Source of the DNA: Leptolyngbya sp. PCC 6406
Lineage (GTDB): Bacteria > Cyanobacteriota > Cyanobacteriia > Phormidesmidales > Phormidesmidaceae
DNA: 64,000 bases
Reading direction: 5' to 3'
NCBI RefSeq assembly: GCF_000332095.2
Contig: NZ_KI913949.1
Coordinates: 2,332,412 to 2,396,411, forward strand
Part shown: one piece after another, positions 36,059 to 45,222 of the stretch
Numbering within the stretch: the first letter of the stretch is position 1
Layout of the letters: each line of letters starts with the position of its first letter
Translations under genes and position numbers: made by a program
The notes under the pieces: model-generated
What the model was told of the DNA's origin: nothing
Database searches by the model: none
The model's input: the letters and a program-made list of their open reading frames with translations, nothing else

Positions 36059-36676
36059 ATGAAAGCCTTACTTGCGACCTGTACTGCCGGAGCTGCTGTC
36101 TTGGTAATGGGTACCGTTGCTGAAGCAACGACCTTTAAGCTAGATAGCTACAACGTCAACCTAAATGATCAGGATCCCGGCTTGGTTTTAGATTGGGCAC
36201 CTATTCTGGGTACACCAGCGACAGCAGATCTAGAGGTTGGGGAGTCAACCTCTACCAAGTTGTTCACCCTCTGGACCGATGAAACTGCGGTCAACCTGGA
36301 TGATCTTGCCTCCAAGCCTATCTCTGTGGATTTCACTTTCTCCCTACCCAAAGTATTTGGAGGCACTGTCGGTGGTGAAACTAAGGGCTTTCGATCTCTT
36401 TTTGGGGTGATCCAAGGAGGCCAAGTAATCTGGGATGGTCCGTCGGTGTTTGCCTTTGGCAACGGTGGCCTTTTGGAGGTTACCCTATCGGATACGATCT
36501 TTAATAAAGGACTCTTCGGTCTCAATGAAGGGGAAAAGCATGGTGCTAAGATCCATGCCACCTTTAAGTTAGTGTCTGACCACGTTGATGTACCAGAACC
36601 AACGGCGCTGCTGGGATTGGGATTGCTGGGCTTAGGGATGCTGGCACAACGGCGGCGGACGGAGCAGGAAGCATAG
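36059..36676 (+). CDS. PEP-CTERM sorting-domain exported protein
   Basis: 205 residues. A signal peptide (MKALLATCTAGAAVLVMGTV ending AEA|TTF) is followed by a beta-rich body beginning FKLDSYNVNLNDQDPG. The C-terminus has the full sorting signal: VPEP, the hydrophobic stretch TALLGLGLLGLGML and RRR. Exosortase would cleave and transfer it during export, usually with exopolysaccharide. AGGAG at 36045-36049 serves either ATG 36053 or ATG 36059; I favour the latter because the signal then starts MKALL. No exosortase gene is present in the window. Confidence 0.87.
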   Translation: MKALLATCTAGAAVLVMGTVAEATTFKLDSYNVNLNDQDPGLVLDWAPILGTPATADLEVGESTSTKLFTLWTDETAVNLDDLASKPISVDFTFSLPKVFGGTVGGETKGFRSLFGVIQGGQVIWDGPSVFAFGNGGLLEVTLSDTIFNKGLFGLNEGEKHGAKIHATFKLVSDHVDVPEPTALLGLGLLGLGMLAQRRRTEQEA

Positions 36677-36792
36677 GTGATTTCTGCCGCAGGAACTTTC
36701 ACCTAGCCTAGCAATATCCCGCATTCATTGTGCAATTGTGTACCCAATGCGGGGTCATTTCAAGCAGTATCTAATTAAATCTAACGATCTCA

Positions 36793-37019
36793 CTTGATTA
36801 CAGAAGACCGTCGTAGCGTGGGTTGAGCCGCGTTCGCGCGGTGTCTCCACTAGGGGCTGTGGACAATCAAAGCCAGATTCCTTGCTATGGGGCGGTTACA
36901 GCCCCTAGCTTGATTCCGTAGGGCGGGCGTGGTCATGCCTACCCCGCAAGGGTTTCCTCGTTAATTGTCCACACGCTCTAGGAGAAAACCCACGAAGATG
37001 CTTGCTCAAAGGTCATGCC
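36793..37019. repeat. Repeat copy split by a 116-bp element with 10-bp terminal inverted repeats
   Basis: The outer parts (about 36793-36825 and 36987-37018) match the two halves of the continuous repeat at 28381-28467 and 61297-61400. Between them, TGTGGACAAT (36858-36867) and ATTGTCCACA (36964-36973) bound a foreign segment without coding capacity. This fills most of the 36677-37031 spacer. Confidence 0.6.
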
Positions 37020-37031
37020 GGGTGGTGGAGC

Positions 37032-38195
37032 TTAGAGTTCACCCCAGAATTGGTCAGCTTGATAGGTTTGAAGCTCTTTCTGCACTTCCTGAAAGTAATC
37101 GCTTTTGGTGATTTGGGCCACCTGTTTCAGGCGCTTGGCTTGGTCAATTTCGATGGTGAGGTCTGCTAATTGCTGTTGCAATCGGGCTTCTCGCTGTTTC
37201 ACGTGGGAGGCCATCATTTGAAACATCTGGGCTAGCTTCCCCAGTTCATCCGAGCGGGCCGCTACCTCGTCTAAACTCTCCGGGATAAAGGTGCCTTCAT
37301 CAACGGCGGTGGCGGCATCGGTGACACGGTCTACCTGTTGAAGGTATTTCTGCATTTGTTCGTTGCTGTGGCGCAGTTCGGCTTCAGCCTGTTTGCGATC
37401 GCGGATGGCCTGACAGATTTGTTGATACATCTGTTGAAAGGCCGCAATTACCTCCCCCAGCTCATCACGGCGCTGAAACTGATCGGACTGAAAGGGGGGA
37501 GCGGGTTGGTCAGTTGCAATACCTTCGGTGAGCTTCGCTAACGCATCCCCCGCCAGGATTAAATCTCGCCGTAGGATCAACACCGGGGTAATCAGTTGCC
37601 GACTCAGGAGCACCATCATCACCAAGGTGATAAAAGCGGAAATTAACAAGACAATGCCGGTAATTCTAAGAATGTAAAAGACTAGCGCCATCCGCGTCCC
37701 GTCGGCATCATGGCGCAGCAGCAACACATATTCATCGCCACCGTCCGATTGCGATGCCAGCCAAGCAACATCGTAACGACTCCCCTGATCCGTTTCCAGA
37801 TAGCGTTGATTGCCTTGACGGGCCTCCTCGGGCGGTAGGGCAGGCACTTCCCCAAAGGTGCCCACCACCCTGCCGTTAGCCTCGTAAACCGCCCCGCCGA
37901 GGATGATCTGCATCATCGGCTCCCGTTGCAACTGCTCTAGTTGTGCCAAGAGTTCTGGCCCCGATGCAGTAGGGTAGGTCATCAAAATCCAGTTAATCTT
38001 CCCGAAGGACACCTCCTCGATTTGGCTCAGGATTTCCTGCTTACGCCGTTGCACCGAAGGCACGAGGACAATGCCTTCAATCACCACAAGGCTGACAAAG
38101 ATACCCAGAACAATGCGGAGGGAAAGGGGCGATTTGAACAACCGCTTCCCTTCTTTCATCTTGGTGGAAAATCGGGTCGATAGATGCTTGACCAT
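37032..38195 (-). CDS. HAMP-domain membrane sensor without a recognised output domain
   Basis: 387 residues. Helix 1 is at about 27-45 (LRIVLGIFVSLVVIEGIVLV), an extracytoplasmic sensor region spans about 46-165, and helix 2 is at about 171-192. A HAMP domain follows (LITPVLILRRDLILAGDALA, with DELGEVIAAFQQM), then a second HAMP-like coiled coil (DELGKLAQMFQMMASHVKQR). It ends with LKQVAQITKSDYFQEVQKEL, a segment often placed before PP2C or cyclase domains in cyanobacteria, but here the protein simply stops. It is probably an adaptor that signals through partner proteins. It is the last gene after parA-like and glsA, 119 bases downstream of glsA. Confidence 0.75.
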   Translation of the reverse strand: MVKHLSTRFSTKMKEGKRLFKSPLSLRIVLGIFVSLVVIEGIVLVPSVQRRKQEILSQIEEVSFGKINWILMTYPTASGPELLAQLEQLQREPMMQIILGGAVYEANGRVVGTFGEVPALPPEEARQGNQRYLETDQGSRYDVAWLASQSDGGDEYVLLLRHDADGTRMALVFYILRITGIVLLISAFITLVMMVLLSRQLITPVLILRRDLILAGDALAKLTEGIATDQPAPPFQSDQFQRRDELGEVIAAFQQMYQQICQAIRDRKQAEAELRHSNEQMQKYLQQVDRVTDAATAVDEGTFIPESLDEVAARSDELGKLAQMFQMMASHVKQREARLQQQLADLTIEIDQAKRLKQVAQITKSDYFQEVQKELQTYQADQFWGEL

Positions 38196-38314
38196 CTCAA
38201 AATCTCTGTACTTTCGGCAATCCTAAAAGCAGTAGATGAGAATGGGCTAAATAAAAGCTTAGGGAACCAAGGTTCATCCTGCACTCAGCAGCAAATAACC
38301 CTGGTTCCCCCGAA

Positions 38315-39346
38315 TCACCAACTGTCGATATCTGCACTCCCCGCGATCCACTCTGCCAAGTCTCGCTTGGCCTTGCCCACACTAAAGGGGTGCAGCCCAA
38401 ACTCGCTAGACAATTCTTCGCACACCTTAACGCCGCGTACACTGTTTCCCTTGGCATCCAGGGGGGGCGAAAAGATCCCAATCCCCAGCTTGCCCGGTGA
38501 GACGGCAGTAATGCCGCCCCCAACACCACTTTTAGCGGGCATACCTACCCTATAGGCCCATTCCCCCGAGTAGTCATACATGCCACAGGTGAGCATGACG
38601 CTGATGACATCCTGCACATAGCGCTCATCTAAAGCGCGATCGCCGGTACAGGGATTGACACCGCCATTGGCCAACGTCGCCGCCATCATTGCTAGGTCAC
38701 GGGCATTGACCAAGATCGAACATTGCTGAAAGTACAAATCCAGGGTCTCCTCCAGCTTTTCCCCGACCATGCCAAAGTTGAGCATCAGGTAGGCGATCGC
38801 CCGGTTGCGATTGCCCGTAGATTTTTCCGACATAAAGACGGGAACGCTGATATCGTGCCCTCTCCCGGTGTAGCGCTGAAACATATCCAGCATCCGCTTC
38901 AGGCGTTCCGTCCCGTCCTGGCCAGAAATTAGGTCAGCAGTTGCGATCGCGCCCGCATTAACCATGGGGTTATAGGGGCGATTCGTGCCTTCATCCAACA
39001 CAATGGCATTAAACGCCTCCCCCGTCGGTTCCACCCCCACCTTGCTATTGACGTAGTCCCGACCCCGATCCTCCAAAGCCAATCCATAGACAAAGGCTTT
39101 AGAAATAGACTGAATCGTAAAGGTCTGGGTGCAGTTACCCACCTCAAAGACCTGACCATCCACAGTGGCCACACAAATGCCAAACCAGTTAGGATCCGCC
39201 AAAGCCAGTTCTGGAATGTAATCAGCAACCGCTCCCTCCGTGAGGGATTGATACTTCTCGTGCAGATCACTCAGGTAGTTGCGAAACGGAGACGTGACCG
39301 ATGAAATGGAGTCCGCTAATGACTTCAAATCCCCAGTATTTGCCAT
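38315..39346 (-). CDS. glsA: Glutaminase A
   Basis: Hydrolyses glutamine to glutamate and ammonia in the cytoplasm. 343 residues; serine beta-lactamase-like fold. The catalytic S-x-x-K is in [17 protein letters not shown]. Other conserved blocks are [45 protein letters not shown] and [16 protein letters not shown]-terminal stretch with SEFGLHPF follows. Only six bases separate its ATG from the stop of the upstream ParA-like gene, so they are almost certainly co-translated. That pairing is unusual for a metabolic enzyme and is discussed in the findings. Confidence 0.95.
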   Translation of the reverse strand: MANTGDLKSLADSISSVTSPFRNYLSDLHEKYQSLTEGAVADYIPELALADPNWFGICVATVDGQVFEVGNCTQTFTIQSISKAFVYGLALEDRGRDYVNSKVGVEPTGEAFNAIVLDEGTNRPYNPMVNAGAIATADLISGQDGTERLKRMLDMFQRYTGRGHDISVPVFMSEKSTGNRNRAIAYLMLNFGMVGEKLEETLDLYFQQCSILVNARDLAMMAATLANGGVNPCTGDRALDERYVQDVISVMLTCGMYDYSGEWAYRVGMPAKSGVGGGITAVSPGKLGIGIFSPPLDAKGNSVRGVKVCEELSSEFGLHPFSVGKAKRDLAEWIAGSADIDSW

Positions 39347-39352
39347 GGTCGC

Positions 39353-40111
39353 CTACTCCATAATCCGATGGGCAACAGCTTTGAACTCCTGAGCAATGGC
39401 ATGATCGGGATAGTTCACACAAAATACCCCTTCACTGGCCAGCGCCGCAATATCCTCCGAGAGCGGAAACACCCCCGCCACAGGGGTCTCATAGGTTTCC
39501 TCCACCTTTTTCCGCAGTAGGTCTAGATTCATGGTGGACAGGGCTTTGTTGATCACCAACAACACATTACGCACATTCAGTTGACGGGCCACATCCATCG
39601 TGACCGCCGTGCCCTGGTAGTCCTGCTTATCTGGGCGCAGAATCAAGAGTAGGTGATGGGAAATGGCAATGGTTAAAAAGGCTTGTTTGGATAGACCGGG
39701 ATGGGTGTCAATGAACAAATAATCTAGTTCCAGAGCCTTGACCAGTTTGCGAAACCCATCGTTGAGTAGGCGTACATCGTAGCTATCCCTCAAGATGCGA
39801 GCGATATCATCGGTTTTAATACTGGCGGGCACGAGAAAAAGCTGCCCCCCTTGAGCACTGACCCCAAGGGATTCCCCAATATCGTAGGCCGCCGCTTCAA
39901 TGGGACATTCACCCCACAGATAGCTGTTGAGGGTATGGGTGGTCATGTCGGGCTCTAGACCGAAAATATTATGAATACCGGGGGAAGGCACATCAGTATC
40001 CACCACTGCAACTCGGTGACCCTGGAGTGCTATGGCGGCAGCGATGTTGGCGGTGAAATTAGATTTTCCTGTTCCTCCCCGATAGGAGTGAATGGAAATG
40101 ACCCTGGGCAT
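39353..40111 (-). CDS. MinD/ParA-family ATPase (orphan)
   Basis: 252 residues. The deviant Walker A reads YRGGTGKSNFTANIA, with Arg in place of the usual signature Lys of KGGxGKS. The switch I-like VVDTDVPSPGIHNIFGLE and Walker B-type DYLFIDTHPGLS follow. No ParB, MinC or MinE gene is nearby and no centromere-like repeat array is seen, so chromosome partition is unlikely. Such orphan ATPases position other complexes. The gene leads a unit with glsA and a HAMP sensor. Loss of the signature Lys may alter dimer-dependent ATP hydrolysis; that is inference. Confidence 0.85.
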   Translation of the reverse strand: MPRVISIHSYRGGTGKSNFTANIAAAIALQGHRVAVVDTDVPSPGIHNIFGLEPDMTTHTLNSYLWGECPIEAAAYDIGESLGVSAQGGQLFLVPASIKTDDIARILRDSYDVRLLNDGFRKLVKALELDYLFIDTHPGLSKQAFLTIAISHHLLLILRPDKQDYQGTAVTMDVARQLNVRNVLLVINKALSTMNLDLLRKKVEETYETPVAGVFPLSEDIAALASEGVFCVNYPDHAIAQEFKAVAHRIME

Positions 40112-40462
40112 ACGCTATGACCTCATCTCAACCCTGAGTTATGCCAATTCCCCGAAATAAGACTACAGATGTCACCTAGCCCGCTGGGACGGCAAAGTCA
40201 ACGACTTCGCTCAGGGGACGCTAGCTGAGCGGAGTCGAAGCTAGGATGTGTAGCGGCAATTCAGAGAATTGGTATTAATGGTGCCGCCTCCATCAAATAT
40301 GGTGAGTATAGCCGATCAAATATGGTGGGTATAGCCGATGAACTCCCCTGGCATAGCATCAAATTTAGCGGTTATGGGCTTCTCGCAAAGCTCTAGGTGG
40401 ATATATCGTCGTTACATGGATAAAATCGAGCTCGGAACACCTCACAGGCTTCTACTTTTTCC
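40112..40462. repeat. Spacer with a 23-bp direct repeat
   Basis: Two adjacent 23-base copies beginning ATCAAATATGGTG (40292-40314, 40315-40337) differ at one base. They lie 180 bases upstream of the ParA-like start and could be a regulator or ParA-partner binding site, or a slip duplication. 40190-40250 contains degenerate repeat text. No gene recognised. Confidence 0.5.
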
Positions 40463-40699
40463 ATGACCGATCCTGCTGATTCCAATTCCCTATGGCAGCA
40501 CAAACCCTGGTGGTGCCAGCCTTGGTCTATTGTGCTGACGGGGCTGGCCCTGCCCGCGATCGCGTGGGGCTTCACCCATCGCCTTTGGCTCACCCTGCCT
40601 GTGGTAGGGGTTGTTTTGGGCTGGTGGACGCTATTTTTGTATCTCGCCCCCCGTCAGTATGCCGATGCCATGCAACATCAGCAATCGCCGCAAAAGTAA
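40463..40699 (+). CDS. Small membrane protein, DUF6737-like
   Basis: 78 residues. HKPWWCQPWSIVLTGLALPA is followed by a second hydrophobic span (HRLWLTLPVVGVVLGWWTLFLYL) and a short polar tail. The KPWWCQPWSI start and LWLT segment recall a small family found throughout cyanobacteria, annotated DUF6737. Function unknown; two helices in the membrane are likely. The assignment rests on remembered family pattern. Confidence 0.65.
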   Translation: MTDPADSNSLWQHKPWWCQPWSIVLTGLALPAIAWGFTHRLWLTLPVVGVVLGWWTLFLYLAPRQYADAMQHQQSPQK

Positions 40700-40771
40700 C
40701 AGGAACTTCATATCGGCCCCATCTCAGCTCTCAGCTCGGCATTCTATCCAGGGCAGGGATGGAACATAGCC

Positions 40772-41926
40772 TCAGATCACTAGGGTTGATCTCATGACTT
40801 CTTCCGTATCATGACCGGCCTCATCATGACCGGGAAAAATCCTCAAAGCTTGAGGGTCTACCTTGAGGCGGACCCGGCTGCCCGTAGGGAGAGTTGCCCC
40901 CGTTGCCATCCGGGCATGGAGGGTTTGCCCCGACGGCGTTTGCAAACAGTAGTTATATTCCCGTCCTAGAAACTGGCGATCGCGAATCCACACCGTTCCC
41001 GCCTCGTCCGGTTCCAGCAGCAAATCTTCCTGACGAATCATCAGCATTCCCCCCTCCAGGGTACCTAGAGCGTTCGCCATTGGCAGATAAAACGTCCCCG
41101 CCTCCGTCTCCCAGCTCTCCCCCCGGCGCTGGGCCGTGAGAAAATTAGCTTGGGTGACAAATTCCGCCACAAACTGAGAGGCCGGATTGGCATAAATCTC
41201 CTCTGGAGCCCCCACCTGCTCCAGATGACCCCGGCGCATCACCGCTACCTTGTCAGAGATCGACAGCGCTTCCTCTTGATCGTGGGTGACAAAAACCGCC
41301 GAAATACCTGTGCGCTTCAGAATCTCTCTCACCTCCTGGCGGAGATAAAGGCGCACTTGCACATCCAGGTTACTCAGAGGCTCATCCAGCAAAATAATTG
41401 TGGGCCGGGGCGCTAGCGCCCGCGCCAAGGCCACCCGCTGCTGTTGTCCCCCAGAAAGTTCGTGGGGATAGCGGTCAGCAAACTTCGCTAGCCCTACCAG
41501 GGCCAAGGCTTCCTGGGTGCGGCTGCCTTGGTGGGTCGGTCTCTGGCCATCGCGACTGGATTTAGGATCTTGCCGCTGTAACGATTGCAAGCCAAAGGCC
41601 ACATTCTGTCTCACCGTCAGGTGGGGAAACAGGGCAAAATCCTGAAATACCATGCCAATGGACCGCTGCTCTGGTGGCACCCAACGGTGGGCCGTCGCTA
41701 TGGGCTGCGTTGCAAGGTGAATCTCACCGCCATCGGGCCGTTCAAAGCCGCCAATCAGCCGCAGTAGGGTTGTCTTGCCACAACCCGATGGCCCCAAAAG
41801 TCCCAGGATTTCCCCCGCTACCAAAGATAGGCTTACCCCTGCCACCGCTGGGGCAGAAGTGTGGGGGTATTGTTTTGTCACGTCTTGGAGCCGTAGAACT
41901 GGAGCCGAATGCATCGCCTCAACCAT
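40772..41926 (-). CDS. Ferric iron-type ABC transporter ATPase (FbpC/FutC-like)
   Basis: 384 residues. One ABC domain: [14 protein letters not shown] (Walker A), ELSGGQQQRVALARAL, IILLDEPLSNLDVQVR. A C-terminal TOBE-type domain (about 290-370) is typical of the iron/spermidine/sulfate class. The stop of the permease gene is five bases upstream of ATG 41926, and a second ATG lies four codons further in. With the permease and binding-protein genes it forms a complete importer. The iron specificity rests on family and on neighbours. A phosphate, thiamine or other oxyanion role is less likely. Confidence 0.9.
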   Translation of the reverse strand: MVEAMHSAPVLRLQDVTKQYPHTSAPAVAGVSLSLVAGEILGLLGPSGCGKTTLLRLIGGFERPDGGEIHLATQPIATAHRWVPPEQRSIGMVFQDFALFPHLTVRQNVAFGLQSLQRQDPKSSRDGQRPTHQGSRTQEALALVGLAKFADRYPHELSGGQQQRVALARALAPRPTIILLDEPLSNLDVQVRLYLRQEVREILKRTGISAVFVTHDQEEALSISDKVAVMRRGHLEQVGAPEEIYANPASQFVAEFVTQANFLTAQRRGESWETEAGTFYLPMANALGTLEGGMLMIRQEDLLLEPDEAGTVWIRDRQFLGREYNYCLQTPSGQTLHARMATGATLPTGSRVRLKVDPQALRIFPGHDEAGHDTEEVMRSTLVI

Positions 41927-41931
41927 AAATT

Positions 41932-43629
41932 TCAGGAGTTAGGACGGGCCTGGGTCACAGTCCGCCGCTCTTGGGACAGAATGATCAGCGTAGACCCCGC
42001 CGATACCAGCAAAATCAGCAGTGCCGCCGCCGCCGCATCCGCAAAGGCCGCATCCTCCGCCGTCGCCTGCCAGATCTGCATCGCCAGGGTCCGAAAGCCA
42101 ATGGGGGCTAGGAGCAATGTTGCGGGCAGCTCCTTAATCGCGGTCAAAAAGATCAGCATTGCTCCACTTAACACCCCCGGTTGCACCAAGGGCAAGGTAA
42201 TTTGCCTCAGGGTTTGCCAGGGGGTGCGGCCCAAACTGCGGGCCGACTCCTCTAGATTGGGGTTCACCTGCAACAGCGATCCCCGTACCGTCCCCACCGC
42301 CTGGGGGAGAAACAGCACCATGTAGGCAAACACCAGCATCGGCATTTGTTGATAAATCCAGGGGGTATAGTTGGCTCCGAAAAACACCAAAGCCAAGGCC
42401 ACCACAATTCCCGGTGTGCCAAAGCCAATGTAGGAACACCGCTCCAATAGGGTGGTCCATCGCCCCGGAAACCGAACCGACAAAATCGCGATGGGGAGGG
42501 CAAACACCGTCGCCACTAGGGCCGCCAACCCCGCCCCGTAGAGCGAGTTTAGGCAAATTTGCCATAGGGGAACGGATTGATAGGTGGTGTAGCCCAAGCC
42601 GCCAAAGAGGGTACTGCGAAACAGCCAGAATAAAATCACCCCCACGGGCATGACCAAGCTCAACAGCACCACAATGGTACAAAAAAACAGGGCAGGCCAC
42701 CGCCACCGCCCCAGAGCAACGGGGGGCGTTAACAAGCCACTGCCACTGCGGCGGGTATAGTAAGCGGCGCGGGTGCGGGTGCGATACTCCAGCCACAGAA
42801 TTCCCAGCACAATGGCCACCAGTACCAGGGCGAGAGCTGCCGCCAAATTGCGGTTAAAGCCAGATCGATACTGGGTAAAAATGACCCTCGTGAAGGAGTC
42901 AAATTGCATCAGAGCCGGGGTGCCAAAGTCTTGAATCGCGTAGAGGGCTACTAGCAGTGACCCAGCAGCAATCGAGGGTCGCAACTGAGGCAGCGTCACC
43001 CGCAAAAAGGTGGAATAGGGACTATGGCCCAGGCTACGGGCGGCTTCCTCGGTGCTGGGATCCATGCCGATGAGACCCGCACGCACACTCAACAGTAGGT
43101 AGGGAAAGGTAAACAGGGTGGTGGCAGTAATAACGCCAAACCAACCGTAGATCGAGGGAAGTCTCTCTATGCCCAAGGGCTGCAATAGCATTTGGACAAT
43201 GCTGCCTCGGGGGCCAAAGGCAGAAATCAGGGCAAAGCTACCGACATAGGTGGGCACCGCTAGGGGGAGGGTTGTGGCAATCAGCCAAAATCGTCGCCCC
43301 GGCAGGTCTGTCCGCACCGTCAAAAAGGCTAAGGGGATAGCAATTAGAGCCGAAAAGAAAGTTGCTGCTAGCCCTAGACCCAAGGTGTTGAAGATGACCT
43401 CTAGGGTAAGGGGGCGAGCAATGATGGCCCACAGTTCTAGTACCCCGGCCCCAGCAGCACGCACCACCAAGTGGCTTAGGGGCAGCACCATGGCGGCGGC
43501 GGTCACTAGTGCCATCAGCACCAAGAACCAGGGGGGGCGGGCCGAGCGCCCCGAGCCCCCGAGCCATTTCAGGGCATGGGTGGGTAGGGAAGGAGAAGGG
43601 TGTTTTGTCACAAAGGAGGAGGTTCGCAT
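41932..43629 (-). CDS. Ferric iron-type ABC transporter permease, two fused halves
   Basis: 565 residues, about 12 helices. Each half has an EAA loop that docks the ATPase: EEAARSLGHSPYSTFLRVTL and EESARSLGRTPWQTLRQITL. The two-half fusion is the FbpB/FutB pattern. The gene lies between the binding protein (44 bases upstream) and the ATPase (5 bases downstream) on the same strand, and completes the importer. No frameshift or missing helix is visible. Confidence 0.92.
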   Translation of the reverse strand: MRTSSFVTKHPSPSLPTHALKWLGGSGRSARPPWFLVLMALVTAAAMVLPLSHLVVRAAGAGVLELWAIIARPLTLEVIFNTLGLGLAATFFSALIAIPLAFLTVRTDLPGRRFWLIATTLPLAVPTYVGSFALISAFGPRGSIVQMLLQPLGIERLPSIYGWFGVITATTLFTFPYLLLSVRAGLIGMDPSTEEAARSLGHSPYSTFLRVTLPQLRPSIAAGSLLVALYAIQDFGTPALMQFDSFTRVIFTQYRSGFNRNLAAALALVLVAIVLGILWLEYRTRTRAAYYTRRSGSGLLTPPVALGRWRWPALFFCTIVVLLSLVMPVGVILFWLFRSTLFGGLGYTTYQSVPLWQICLNSLYGAGLAALVATVFALPIAILSVRFPGRWTTLLERCSYIGFGTPGIVVALALVFFGANYTPWIYQQMPMLVFAYMVLFLPQAVGTVRGSLLQVNPNLEESARSLGRTPWQTLRQITLPLVQPGVLSGAMLIFLTAIKELPATLLLAPIGFRTLAMQIWQATAEDAAFADAAAAALLILLVSAGSTLIILSQERRTVTQARPNS

Positions 43630-43673
43630 CGGGGCTAGGAGATCTACTCGCCCCTAGCCCTTATTCAACGCTA

Positions 43674-44684
43674 CTACAACAAGCCCGCCCGCTGTAGGAG
43701 TTCGATGGTGCCTTGGAGGTCGGCAAGATCTCCAAGGTCGATATTGGGGGGGTTAATATCCTCGATGGGCAACTGCTCCTCGGGGGCAGCAATCCCCTCA
43801 ACCAAGGGATACTCCTTAGTTTCCTCCGCAAAGAAGTTTTGGGCCGTATCGCTGAGGAGAAATTCGACGAACCGCTCAGCACCGGTGCGGTTGGCGGCGG
43901 TGTTGATGATCGCCACCCCAGCGATGTTGATCAAGGAGCCCACATTCCCTCGAGTGTAGTGGTGGGCTACGGGGAAGTTGGGATCCTCAGCAAGGAAGCG
44001 ATAGAGGTAGTAGTTGTTGGTTAGACCCAGTTCGACCTCACCGCGTCCCACTGCTTCGACGATGGTGCTGTTGTTGCGGTAGACGACGGTGCCATTGGCT
44101 TTCATAGCCTCTAGCCACTCCAGGGTGCGGTCATTTCCCTCCAACAACCGCATGGCGGTGACGAAGGATTGGAAGGAACCGTTGGTGGGAGCCCAGCCTA
44201 CCTTGCCGCGCCATTGGGCTTCCGTCAACGCCCACATAGAGCTGGGAAGCTCGTTTGCTTGGACCATATTCGTGTTGTAGGCGATGACTCGAGCCCGTCC
44301 GGTGATTCCAATCCACTGAGCGGAATTGGAGCGGAACCGCCGGTCTACACGGGCAATCAGGCGAGCCGGAATCGTGCGGGTGCGGCGAGCATCGGCAAGG
44401 GCTCCCAGGGCTCCGGCGTCTTGACCAAAGTAGATGTCGGCGGGACTGTTGCGGCCTTCTTCAATGATGGCGATCGCAAGTTCAGCGGTGTCACCGTAGC
44501 GGACCCGGATATCCAAGCCCAATTCCTGTTCTGCCTGCTCGATCAGGGGACCAATCAGAGATTCCCCGCGTCCCGAGTAGATGGTGAGGGTATTGGACTG
44601 GGCGTTGCTGGTAAAGGTTAAACCCGCACCCATACTGAGGGCGAGGGCGGCGGCCCCAGCCAGAAAATACCGACGCTTAACCAT
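43674..44684 (-). CDS. Ferric iron-type ABC transporter substrate-binding protein
   Basis: 336 residues with a Tat-like/Sec N-terminus (MVKRRYFLAGAAALALSMGA) and cleavage near SNA|QSN. The type II binding fold begins LTIYSGRGESLIGPLIEQ. Later come DIYFGQDAGALGAL and the tyrosine-rich GLTNNYYLYRFLAED, the kind of region that coordinates Fe(III) in FbpA. It lacks the YSSRHY loop of cyanobacterial FutA, so it is closer to FbpA-type proteins. Upstream at 44770-44780 is the inverted repeat TATTCGCAATA, repeated before the divergent TonB-like gene. Confidence 0.9.
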   Translation of the reverse strand: MVKRRYFLAGAAALALSMGAGLTFTSNAQSNTLTIYSGRGESLIGPLIEQAEQELGLDIRVRYGDTAELAIAIIEEGRNSPADIYFGQDAGALGALADARRTRTIPARLIARVDRRFRSNSAQWIGITGRARVIAYNTNMVQANELPSSMWALTEAQWRGKVGWAPTNGSFQSFVTAMRLLEGNDRTLEWLEAMKANGTVVYRNNSTIVEAVGRGEVELGLTNNYYLYRFLAEDPNFPVAHHYTRGNVGSLINIAGVAIINTAANRTGAERFVEFLLSDTAQNFFAEETKEYPLVEGIAAPEEQLPIEDINPPNIDLGDLADLQGTIELLQRAGLL

Positions 44685-44769
44685 GGATAATTGCTCTCCT
44701 AAATCGAACTCAAATTAAATTTGGACTGCGAACCTCTGTCACAATACACCTGTGGCAGTTATCAAGAAC

Positions 44770-44780
44770 TATTCGCAATA
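44770..44780 (-). promoter_or_regulatory. Candidate FurA-type operator, copy 1
   Basis: TATT-CGC-AATA within AACTATTCGCAATACT, 86 bases upstream of the iron-binding-protein gene. The same core is at 45205-45215. Confidence 0.4.
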
Positions 44781-45204
44781 CTCTAGAGGTGAATATAACA
44801 CTGGAGCTGATCCCAGACAAGAAGGATTCCCGATAAACTAGTGCTCCGTTTGTCCCTATGGGCGCAATGGCTCCGACCGGCCAAAGGCCATCGCTATCTG
44901 CCAAATCAGTTTCTAGAGCAAGTCTTTAGCCCTCTGTAGGCGATCTCGAAGGGGTAATCACAGGCGCTATCCTTTCTCCTTCAGAACCTCACTTTTCAGC
45001 GCTGGTAACGTAACTAGCATGGGTGAATAGGGTCACTAACAGGGTGAATCGGGCTGGGGTCATTCCCTTTACATCGCCATTCCCCAGTCGGTCAGCCTGC
45101 CTCCAGAGCTGTCGAGGGCATGGTTTTACCCTGAGGGTAAATAAGACTAATTAGCGTGGGTTCGGGTCCATGGCGTACTATGAATTTGTTAGCTTACTAA
45201 AAAC
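44781..45204. other. Divergent iron-gene spacer
   Basis: The 538-bp spacer 44685-45222 between two divergent genes has no other open frame of note. It probably holds both promoters. GTTATATTCACCTC-like text on the minus strand may include a -10. Confidence 0.4.
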
Positions 45205-45215
45205 TATTAGCAATA
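45205..45215 (+). promoter_or_regulatory. Candidate FurA-type operator, copy 2
   Basis: TATT-AGC-AATA within AACTATTAGCAATATT, just before ATG 45223 of the TonB-like gene, matching 44770-44780. Confidence 0.4.
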
Positions 45216-45222
45216 TTTTGGG

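Noticed and set aside
39353..40111. Plasmid or chromosome partition locus
   Set aside because: A ParA-family ATPase is present but there is no ParB gene and no iterated centromere sites, and the linked genes are glutaminase and a HAMP protein.
45150..45180. GGTTCGGGTCC resembling a tRNA T arm
   Set aside because: No acceptor, anticodon or D arm can be built around it.
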